Source: Rhodanobacter sp. 7MK24 (lineage in GTDB: Bacteria; Pseudomonadota; Gammaproteobacteria; Xanthomonadales; Rhodanobacteraceae). Taken from it: DNA of 64,000 nucleotides. Every line of letters starts with the position of its first letter. Positions within the stretch are counted from its first letter, which is position 1. The notes beneath the pieces are model-generated. The model searched no databases. It was given only the letters and a program-made list of their open reading frames with translations, and had not been told where the DNA came from. Of this stretch, positions 54,711-61,951 are shown piece after piece. The stretch spans positions 1 through 64,000 of the forward strand of contig NZ_JACYXL010000007.1 of assembly GCF_014842995.1 (NCBI RefSeq). Reading direction: 5' to 3'. The position numbers and the translations under genes were made by a program.

Positions 54711-57602
54711 ATGATCGGTCTGGTGGGGAAGCGGGCAACCCGATGGCGTGAGATGCCATCGCTCCTGCTCTGGGTTGGCTGCGCGCTGACCGTTGTTGGC
54801 ATTGCAGTCAATGGCATGTGGAGTAGCGTGCCGTGGGCACCGGCGACGTTACTGGTCAAGCTGGGGCTCGCAGTTACCCTGGCGGCATGGGTGATGAAGC
54901 GCCCGACGGGTTTGTCGATGGCTACGTCCGCCGGTCTCATCTGGCTGTTGGCGCTTATCTACTTCGCGGGCCTCGCTTCTTTCGCTGCCGTGGCTCTGCT
55001 TGCGCTGGCGAGCGTGGCTCTTGGCAGCTTGCTCATTCCAGCGGATTGGGCGGCGCGAGGCACGTTGTCGATCCTGGCGGGGCTGGCGCTGATTGTCGGG
55101 GTGGCGGGCTGGCTTTTGCCTTTTCCGGTGCATAGGCGCGCGGCTTACTTCGTCGTGCTGATTGCAATGGTCCTTGTGCGTTGGCGGGTTGTCGGCGAGG
55201 TACTGAGGCCGATCCCGCAAGCATGGCGTGCGGCGGTCGCCTCGGCTCCTGCAGGCATGTGGCTGGCGGTCACAGCCATGGGCATCGCCACGATCTGCGC
55301 GTGGATGCCCACCGTGCATTTCGACGACTTGGCCGGACATCTGGCACTGCCTTCGCAGTTGGTCAGCCTTGGCTACTACAAGATGGACGCGGCTTCCCAG
55401 GTATGGGCGGTAACTGCCTGGGCGTCGGATGTGTTGCAGGGCGTGGCTTGGCTGGTAGCCGGGCAGGAATCACGCGCCATCCTTGACGCATTCTGGCTGC
55501 TCACTGGTTTGGTTCTCATCTGGCACCTGTGTGAGGCTCTCGACTTGCCACCATGGCTGCGTTGCCTTGCCGTGGCCCTGTATGCCAGCTTGCCTCTGAC
55601 CGCAGGCGCCGTGACGGGCATGCAGACGGAAGGACCAACCGCAGCATTGACAGCCGGTATTGCCCTGCTGATCCAACGCTCGCCGGGGCCCGGTCGTCGC
55701 CAACTGCTGGCGTTCTCTTTGTTGTTTGGCCTGCTCCTGGCCCTGAAGGTCAGCAACTTGATGGTTGCAGGACCGCTGGGCTTGTGGTTGCTTTGTCGCT
55801 GGCGCACACGCTTGCCTTGGCGATTCCTGCCAGTGGCATTGCTACTTTTGTTGCTGGTCGCAGGATCTAGTTACACCTATGGCTGGATAACGACTGGAAA
55901 CCCGGTATTGCCGGTTTTCAATGGCATATTCCATTCGCCCTATTACGCGCCCATAAATTTCCATGACGGTCATTGGGACTCGGGTTTTCATTGGGACATT
56001 GTTTGGAACCTGGTATTTCACACCTCGCGTTATATTGAGGGCGGCGACGGTACGGCCGGTTTCACCCTTGTTGCATTAGGTGGCAGCTTGCTCGTGGCCC
56101 TGTTAGATCGTCGAGCCAGACCACTTGCTTTGGTGGCCCTTGGATCCTTTCTGCTGCCGTTGACTCAACTCCAATATCTGCGCTATGCGCATCAGGCGCT
56201 GGTGTTGATGATCCCTGCCATGCTTTGTGGCCTGCCGGCGCTTGCTCATGAATCACGTAGCCTGCCGTGGATCGCTGGTGTGTTGGTTGCACTCGTCGTG
56301 ACCAACGTGGCTTTCATTTCGGCCGGGGCTTGGCAGCTCATGGGGGGCGAGCTCGGGCAGTTCCTGAAGGAACCTCGGCAGGACTTCATGGAGAGTTATG
56401 CCCCGGTTGATCGCTTGATCGACGTCGTCAACCAACGTTACGGACCACATGCACGTGTGCTGATTGCCGCCGCCAATGCACCATATGCCGCAGGTTTTGC
56501 GGGTAAGGCGTATGTAATCGATTGGTACGACGGTGAACTGAATGCCAAGGCACAACAGGCGGACAAGGATTCCTCTGGGAGTGCGTGGGCACGCTTGCTC
56601 GATGAAACCGGAGCAAACTTGCTGGTGCTGCAATCGGGCCACGTATCGACAGCCCTTGTTTCCGAATTGGTGGCAGCTCGAGGTGAACTGGTACTCCAGT
56701 CGGGCGATCTGCAGCTATGGGAAGTAAGGCGCGCCATATCCGGCAGCCTCCTGCCAAGTCCCTCCGGCACCATAAATCTGAACTTCGATGTTGCCGCCAT
56801 GCCGACACAGGCAGTGCTTGCGAAGGCCAGAGTGGTTCTTGGCTGCACGCATAGCGGTGAACCGGTGGCCTTGTCCTGGACTATTGCCAGGGAGGGCGCC
56901 GAACCGTGGTCGTATTCCGAATGGGTGAATTGCCTGCCGGACCGTACTGCACATGCAACGCTGGACGTCGCAATTCCGCAGACCGTTGCCGCCTTTAAGT
57001 TGATTGCCCAACCTGCCAAGGCGCCGGACATGAAACTGTCCCTGATCTCCGCTGACTTGGACGCACGCCGCGATCTCGGGCGGCAGCGCGATCTTGCGCT
57101 TCGAATGCGGGAAAAGCTTCGGTCCGTCCTGGCCGCCTGGGTCGATCCCTGGACAGGAAAGGGCGTCATGCATGCCGGATTGCCGGTGCGGCGCGAGCCT
57201 GCGCAAGGGGTGGCTGTCGATTTCGGGACGTCCGCGGCTCCATCTGTCGCTGGCATCGTCCATGCCACGCTGGAATTGGGCTGCCATTATTCACCGACTC
57301 CGATAACGGTAGGCTGGAAGATGGCAGTGCAAGGCGACGCGCCGGACTCACAATATGCATGGATGTATTGCGGCCGGGACGGGGTGGCGCGTGCGTCGTT
57401 CGATGCCAGGGCCCGGCATCGCGTGACATCACTGGAAGTAAGCGCGGTGACTTCCGAGGACGAGGGCACAGGGTTGCGATTGTTGAACGCTCAATCGGGG
57501 TACGCCAAGGCGTCGGGTCTGCGAGGCAGCATCAACCGCAGGCGCATCAAGCTGGCAAAATGGCTGAACCGGGCTCCTGAAGTAACGCGGATTGATCCAT
57601 GA
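54711..57602 (+). CDS. GT-C-like polytopic membrane protein with tandem C-terminal repeats
   Basis: A 963-residue protein. Residues 1 to about 560 hold a dozen or more hydrophobic helices and an early loop HFDDLAGHLALPSQL with acidic residues, as in GT-C glycosyltransferases or polymerases that use lipid-linked sugars. From about 560 the protein is soluble, presumably periplasmic. Within it, two tandem segments align (about 700-790 and 846-935): each reads L-G-C, then a W-x-(I/M) strand, then W-(V/M)-x-C. The cysteines are 712/741 and 858/887, both 29 apart. I know of no named domain. The ATG has a GGGGAG ribosome site. The stop overlaps gtrA (ATGA). The soluble part may bind glycan. Confidence 0.8.
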   Translation: MIGLVGKRATRWREMPSLLLWVGCALTVVGIAVNGMWSSVPWAPATLLVKLGLAVTLAAWVMKRPTGLSMATSAGLIWLLALIYFAGLASFAAVALLALASVALGSLLIPADWAARGTLSILAGLALIVGVAGWLLPFPVHRRAAYFVVLIAMVLVRWRVVGEVLRPIPQAWRAAVASAPAGMWLAVTAMGIATICAWMPTVHFDDLAGHLALPSQLVSLGYYKMDAASQVWAVTAWASDVLQGVAWLVAGQESRAILDAFWLLTGLVLIWHLCEALDLPPWLRCLAVALYASLPLTAGAVTGMQTEGPTAALTAGIALLIQRSPGPGRRQLLAFSLLFGLLLALKVSNLMVAGPLGLWLLCRWRTRLPWRFLPVALLLLLLVAGSSYTYGWITTGNPVLPVFNGIFHSPYYAPINFHDGHWDSGFHWDIVWNLVFHTSRYIEGGDGTAGFTLVALGGSLLVALLDRRARPLALVALGSFLLPLTQLQYLRYAHQALVLMIPAMLCGLPALAHESRSLPWIAGVLVALVVTNVAFISAGAWQLMGGELGQFLKEPRQDFMESYAPVDRLIDVVNQRYGPHARVLIAAANAPYAAGFAGKAYVIDWYDGELNAKAQQADKDSSGSAWARLLDETGANLLVLQSGHVSTALVSELVAARGELVLQSGDLQLWEVRRAISGSLLPSPSGTINLNFDVAAMPTQAVLAKARVVLGCTHSGEPVALSWTIAREGAEPWSYSEWVNCLPDRTAHATLDVAIPQTVAAFKLIAQPAKAPDMKLSLISADLDARRDLGRQRDLALRMREKLRSVLAAWVDPWTGKGVMHAGLPVRREPAQGVAVDFGTSAAPSVAGIVHATLELGCHYSPTPITVGWKMAVQGDAPDSQYAWMYCGRDGVARASFDARARHRVTSLEVSAVTSEDEGTGLRLLNAQSGYAKASGLRGSINRRRIKLAKWLNRAPEVTRIDP

Positions 57603-57982
57603 GCATCGCGCGCCAAGGAATCAGTTTCCTTCTTGTGGGCGTTTGTCTGGTTGTTGCCGACTGGGCGGTGTTCGTGATGCTGACGGCTCTAGGCGTTGCG
57701 CCACCGGAAGCCAATGTTGCGGGGCGTGTCGCAGGTGCCTTGCTGGGGTTCTGGGCAAATGGAAGGATCACGTTCGGAGCAGACAGGTCTTCCAAGCTTG
57801 GGCACAGGCATTTTGCCAAGTTCGCCACTTCGTGGCTGGTGGTGACTTTTCTAAGCACATATCTGGTGACAATCGTGGCCGATTATCTGGGCCTGAAGAT
57901 GGCATGGCTGGCTAAGCCCATTGTCGAAGGAATGCTGGCCATGTTGACGTTCTTCATTTCACGCTATTGGGTGTATCGATGA
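57599..57982 (+). CDS. GtrA family membrane protein
   Basis: A 127-residue four-helix protein of the GtrA family: QGISFLLVGVCLVVADWAVF, VAGRVAGALLGFWANGRITF, WLVVTFLSTYLVTIVADYL, LTFFISRYWVYR. GtrA proteins are thought to flip undecaprenyl-phosphate-linked sugars for late O-antigen modification. ATGA overlaps tie it to the gene before and the GtrB-like gene after, the same GtrA-GtrB pairing as in serotype-conversion cassettes. Confidence 0.93.
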   Translation: MSIARQGISFLLVGVCLVVADWAVFVMLTALGVAPPEANVAGRVAGALLGFWANGRITFGADRSSKLGHRHFAKFATSWLVVTFLSTYLVTIVADYLGLKMAWLAKPIVEGMLAMLTFFISRYWVYR

Positions 57983-58974
57983 GCACAAGTGCTGCCACGT
58001 CGAACCAGCGCATCGCCGTCGTGATTCCATGCTATCGGGTGGCGGCGCACGTGCTCGGCGTGATTGAAAGGATCGGTCCCGAGGTGGGCTGGATCATTGC
58101 CGTGGACGACGCTTGCCCCGAGCGCAGCGGCGACGTGATCGAGCAGCAATGCAGCGATCCGCGTGTAAGGGTGTTGCGGCACGCCGAGAACCAGGGCGTA
58201 GGTGGTGCGGTTATGACCGGTTATTTAGCTGCAATCGACTTGCCAGCAGATGCCGTCGTGAAGCTGGACGGCGATGGCCAGATGGCCCCAGAGCTGATCG
58301 CCCGGCTTGCGGCGCCGTTGCTTGCGGGGAGAGCGGACTATGTCAAAGGGAATCGCTTTCACCGAGTGGCCGACGTGGCCGGCATGCCGGCGATACGTCT
58401 GGTCGGGAATGCGGTGCTTTCGTTCCTGACCAAGCTTTCTTCGGGGTACTGGCAACTCTTCGACCCCACCAACGGTTTCACGGCAATCCACCGGCGCGTG
58501 CTGGCCGAACTGGACGTGACGCGGATCGCCAAGCGTTATTTTTTTGAATCGGACATGCTGTACAACCTGAACCAACTGCGGGCCGTGGTGGTGGACATGC
58601 CCATGCAGGCCAGCTATGGCGATGAATCCTCCAGTCTGCGGCCATTGCACATGATTGGTCCTTTCATGCGCGGCAACCTAAGAAATTTTTTCCGGAGACT
58701 GTTGTACAGCTATTTCCTCAGGGGATTCTCGGCAGCCTCCCTGGAGTTGGCGTTGGGGTTTCCCATGTTTGTATTTGGCGTGCTGTTTGGTGTCTGGCAT
58801 TGGTGGGCTTCTGTTGCCGGTCGTGCACCAGCCACTGCGGGTACCGTCATGCTGGCGGCGCTCCCGCTCATTATTGGAACGCAGTTTTTGTTGTCCTGGC
58901 TGAACTTCGATATTGCGTCGGAACCGAAATATGTAATCCATTTTGATCTCGATGGAAGAGATGGATCAGAATAA
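57979..58974 (+). CDS. GtrB/DPM1-like polyprenyl-phosphate glycosyltransferase (family 2)
   Basis: A 331-residue GT2 enzyme that would load a sugar on undecaprenyl phosphate. The catalytic domain has IAVVIPCYRVAAHVLGVIER, AVDDACPERSGDVIE, VVKLDGDGQMAPELI and DPTNGFTAIHRRVL. Two C-terminal helices (LELALGFPMFVFGVLFGVWH, AALPLIIGTQFLLSWLNF) anchor it. It starts inside the gtrA stop codon, so donor synthase and flippase are coupled. With the GT-C-like protein upstream this makes a three-part Gtr-like module (synthase, flippase, membrane transferase) for periplasmic chain decoration. The sugar is unknown. Confidence 0.92.
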   Translation: MSTSAATSNQRIAVVIPCYRVAAHVLGVIERIGPEVGWIIAVDDACPERSGDVIEQQCSDPRVRVLRHAENQGVGGAVMTGYLAAIDLPADAVVKLDGDGQMAPELIARLAAPLLAGRADYVKGNRFHRVADVAGMPAIRLVGNAVLSFLTKLSSGYWQLFDPTNGFTAIHRRVLAELDVTRIAKRYFFESDMLYNLNQLRAVVVDMPMQASYGDESSSLRPLHMIGPFMRGNLRNFFRRLLYSYFLRGFSAASLELALGFPMFVFGVLFGVWHWWASVAGRAPATAGTVMLAALPLIIGTQFLLSWLNFDIASEPKYVIHFDLDGRDGSE

Positions 58975-59030
58975 TCGGTGCGATCGCATGACAGTGTCGC
59001 AATGCGATGATGGATGGTGGAGACTTTTCC

Positions 59031-59885
59031 ATGTTTGAATTTCAGGAATCCCAGTGCACTGACGAGGCGCTGGAGCGTTATGCCGCGCTTTTCAGCTTAT
59101 GCTTCCCGGGCGCGAATCATCTTACGCCTGCCTATCTTCGATGGCTGTACCGTGACAATCCCTGTGGTCGCGTCGTTGGCATGGATGCGTTGGCGGATGG
59201 CACTCTTGCTGCGCATTACGTCTGCGTTCCCACCGCGATCAATTTGCAGGGTGTTGAGATGAAGGCGCTTTTGTCGCTCAATACAGCGACTCATCCAAGT
59301 TACCAAGGCAGGGGCTTGTTCACGAAATTGGCGGAGCTGACCTATGATCTTGGTCGGCGCATGGGCTTTTCGTCGGTGTATGGTGTGGCGAATGCAAACA
59401 GTACGCCTGGGTTTCTCCGTAAGCTTGGCTTCCAGCATGTCGCGAGCCTTGATGCCAGGATTGGTCTGGGGCGCCCGGCAAACATCGATTGGGACAGGGT
59501 CGAGAAGGACGCCGAGTTTTCCAGAAAATGGAGTCCTGACCAGCTGCGGTGGCGCATGCGCAATCCAGCCAACCCGCTTGGACTTTCGAGGCTCGGTGCA
59601 GAAGGCTCTGCTTTTTATGCCAAGACGGACAGGCGCGGGGTGATAGTTTGGGGCGAGGTTTCGCAGGTGCTGGATGGGATAGCGGAGACGCGGCCCAATG
59701 TATTTTTACCGAGGCTGTCCCTTGGGCTTTATCCTCATGGGGCGGCCACTCGAAGGTTTAGTGTTGATATACCGGGCTGGGCCCGTCCTTCGCCATTGAA
59801 TTTCATTTATCGCTCCCTCCGCGATGACCATCGAATCAATCCGCATGCGGTAAATTTCAGCTTCATGGATTTCGATGCGTATTGA
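59031..59885 (+). CDS. GNAT-like acyltransferase
   Basis: A 284-residue protein. The N-terminal half has the GNAT fold: YAALFSLCFPGANHLTPAYL with WLYRDNPCG, the beta4/5 region MKALLSLNTATHPSYQGRGL (Q-G-R-G-L being the acetyl-CoA pyrophosphate loop) and VYGVANANSTPGFLRKLGFQ. The C-terminal half is unassigned. This pattern matches GNAT proteins in polysaccharide loci that N-acylate amino sugars. I use the ATG at 59031 with TGGAGA upstream; an in-frame ATG at 59007 lacks a site. It overlaps the PIG-L gene by 11 bases, so acylation and deacetylation are encoded together. Confidence 0.8.
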   Translation: MFEFQESQCTDEALERYAALFSLCFPGANHLTPAYLRWLYRDNPCGRVVGMDALADGTLAAHYVCVPTAINLQGVEMKALLSLNTATHPSYQGRGLFTKLAELTYDLGRRMGFSSVYGVANANSTPGFLRKLGFQHVASLDARIGLGRPANIDWDRVEKDAEFSRKWSPDQLRWRMRNPANPLGLSRLGAEGSAFYAKTDRRGVIVWGEVSQVLDGIAETRPNVFLPRLSLGLYPHGAATRRFSVDIPGWARPSPLNFIYRSLRDDHRINPHAVNFSFMDFDAY

Positions 59886-60687
59886 ATCACCTGCCGTGGC
59901 CAACGGTCTGTTTGTCTTCGCGCACCCGGATGACGAATTCGGGTGTTTTGAATCGATTCGTATTGAAGTTGAGAGCGGCCGGCGTGTTAGCTGTTTCTAC
60001 CTGACCGACGGTGGGTACGGCGGGCAGCCGGTGGCGCGGCGCAAGGGGGAGAGCATCCGAGTCCTATCATCCCTCGGAATCGACGCTGAGGACGTCCACT
60101 TTCTGGGCGTTGAGCTTGGAATCAAGGATGGGGTGCTGCACGAAAACATGGAGCGCGTGGCCGGTGAACTGTCATCGGTCGTTCGTCGATTGGGGCCTAT
60201 TGAGAGTCTTTATGTCCCGGCGTGGGAAGGTGGCCACCAGGATCACGATACTGCACACGTCATTGCGCTGGCCGTGTGCGGCTGGTTGAATTTGCCCGCC
60301 TGCGTGTGGCAGTTTTCGCTTTACCATGGTGCAGGGCTGCGTGGCTCGTTCTTTCACGTCATGAAGCCGCTTCCGGACAATGGCACCTGTGTCACGCAGC
60401 GAATTCCGGTGGAGCGTCGGCTCAGGTATTTGAAATTGTGTCTTTCCTATCCGTCCCAGTGGAAGACCTGGCTTGGTCTTTTCCCTTTTGTTTTTTTTAG
60501 GCTGCTCTTTGGCGGTGGCTATTCAATCCAGCGCGCGCATCTGCAGCGTCTTCTGCAACGGCCGCACGCGGGGCCGCTTTTGTACGAACGTCGCTGCGCA
60601 ATTGATTATGATTGCCTTGGCAAAAAGTTTCGCGCTTTTTTGAATAATACTGATTCAGTAGACAGGTCGGTTTTGTCTATGGATTGA
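59875..60687 (+). CDS. PIG-L/LmbE family deacetylase
   Basis: A 270-residue zinc hydrolase. The PIG-L motifs are AHPDDE (16-21) near the N-terminus and GGHQDHD near 118-124, which together bind zinc. Family members remove N-acetyl groups from GlcNAc or related amides. The C-terminal 100 residues (after SQWKTWLGLFPFVFFRLLFG, a hydrophobic stretch) are not typical and may contact the membrane. It overlaps the GNAT-like gene by 11 bases. The pair could exchange an N-acetyl group for another acyl group. Composition is less GC-rich than the flanks. Confidence 0.88.
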   Translation: MRIESPAVANGLFVFAHPDDEFGCFESIRIEVESGRRVSCFYLTDGGYGGQPVARRKGESIRVLSSLGIDAEDVHFLGVELGIKDGVLHENMERVAGELSSVVRRLGPIESLYVPAWEGGHQDHDTAHVIALAVCGWLNLPACVWQFSLYHGAGLRGSFFHVMKPLPDNGTCVTQRIPVERRLRYLKLCLSYPSQWKTWLGLFPFVFFRLLFGGGYSIQRAHLQRLLQRPHAGPLLYERRCAIDYDCLGKKFRAFLNNTDSVDRSVLSMD

Positions 60688-60699
60688 ATCACGATTCAA
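60684..60699. repeat. Inverted repeat TTGAAT-N4-ATTCAA over the PIG-L stop codon
   Basis: Arms 60684-60689 and 60694-60699. It overlaps the stop codon of the deacetylase and lies about 37 bases upstream of the wecB -10 box, near the usual -35 flank. It could be an operator for wecB. Confidence 0.4.
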
Positions 60700-60732
60700 G
60701 ACGGTTATTGATGGTTGTTTGGCCGGGCGAAT

Positions 60733-60741
60733 TGGTATAAT
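60733..60741 (+). promoter_or_regulatory. Extended -10 promoter of wecB, transcript probably leaderless
   Basis: TGG followed by TATAAT (60736-60741) is an extended -10 element. Only seven bases separate it from the wecB ATG at 60749, so transcription would begin at or one base before the A of ATG. No ribosome site is present between, consistent with leaderless translation. Confidence 0.6.
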
Positions 60742-60748
60742 TGCACAT

Positions 60749-61864
60749 ATGAAACATATACTCTGCATCGTCGGCACGCGACCCGAAGGCATCAAGATGG
60801 CGCCGCTGATCAAGGCGCTGAAGCGTGAGCCGTGGGCGCGGGTGACGGTGCTGGCCACGGCGCAGCATCGCGATCTGCTGGATCAAGTGCTTGCACTGTT
60901 CGACATCGTGCCGGATGTGGATCTGGACATCATGCGACCGAACCAGGCGCTGCCCGAACTCACGGCGCGGCTGGTCATGGCGCTGGACGAGAAGTTCGGC
61001 GAGTTGGCACCAGACGTGGTGCTGGCGCAGGGCGACACCACGACGGTGATGACGGCGGCGCTGGTGGCGTTCTATCGCCGCATCCCGTTCGGGCACGTGG
61101 AAGCAGGATTGCGAACCCACGACCTGGACAATCCGTTCCCGGAGGAGATGAACCGGTTGGTGGCCGGACACCTGGCGCGCTGGCACTTCGTGCCAACCCA
61201 GCGGTCGCGGCAGAACCTGTTGCGCGAGGGCATCTCCGACGCAGCAATACATGTGACCGGCAACACGGTGATCGACGCGCTGCTGGAAGTTGCGGCGACT
61301 GAGTGGCCGCTGGACATTCCACTGGATGCTAGCAAACGGCTGGTGCTGGTCACCGCGCACAGGCGCGAGAACTTCGGCGAGCCCTTCCGTGCTGTATGCC
61401 GCGCGATTCGGCAGCTAGTGGATCTTTATCCGGACATCGAAGTGGTCTATCCGGTACATCCGAATCCGAACGTGCGTGCTACGGCGCACGAGCTGCTCGG
61501 CAATCATTCGCGTATCCGTCTCTGCCAGCCGCTCGACTATGCGCCGTTCGTGGAGATACAAAAGCGTGCGTACCTGATCCTTACCGACTCCGGCGGTGTG
61601 CAGGAGGAGGCGCCGGCGCTGGGCAAGCCGGTGTTGGTGCTGCGCACGGAAACCGAGCGTCCGGAAGCGGTGGACGAAGGTGTAGTGCGACTAGTCGGCA
61701 CCGACGAGGCATGCATCGTGGCGGAGGCTTCGCAACTGCTTGAGAACGAGGCGGCTTATCGCGCGATGGCGCGTGGAGTTTCGCCCTACGGCGACGGCCA
61801 CGCGGCGTGTCGCATCGTCGATGTGTTGCGTGATGCCTTGTGTGCGGGCGCCGGCGGCGCCTGA
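60749..61864 (+). CDS. wecB: UDP-N-acetylglucosamine 2-epimerase (non-hydrolysing)
   Basis: Interconverts UDP-GlcNAc and UDP-ManNAc, feeding N-acetylmannosamine-type sugars to the polysaccharide. The 371 residues include ILCIVGTRPEGIKMAPLIKA, VLAQGDTTTVMTAALVAF, PFGHVEAGLRTHDLDNPFPE, NRLVAGHLARWHFVPT, LVTAHRRENFGEP and LTDSGGVQEEAPALGKPVLV with RTETERPEA. The start ATG 60749 follows directly after an extended -10 promoter with no ribosome site. No UDP-ManNAc dehydrogenase (wecC) is seen downstream in this window. Confidence 0.95.
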   Translation: MKHILCIVGTRPEGIKMAPLIKALKREPWARVTVLATAQHRDLLDQVLALFDIVPDVDLDIMRPNQALPELTARLVMALDEKFGELAPDVVLAQGDTTTVMTAALVAFYRRIPFGHVEAGLRTHDLDNPFPEEMNRLVAGHLARWHFVPTQRSRQNLLREGISDAAIHVTGNTVIDALLEVAATEWPLDIPLDASKRLVLVTAHRRENFGEPFRAVCRAIRQLVDLYPDIEVVYPVHPNPNVRATAHELLGNHSRIRLCQPLDYAPFVEIQKRAYLILTDSGGVQEEAPALGKPVLVLRTETERPEAVDEGVVRLVGTDEACIVAEASQLLENEAAYRAMARGVSPYGDGHAACRIVDVLRDALCAGAGGA

Positions 61865-61951
61865 CGACTCCCCGGGTGTGGAACCTTCACGCGAGCACTT
61901 GAGGTCTGCTCTCCTGTAAGCTCGCTGAAACGATTCGGCGCGGGGGCGCAG

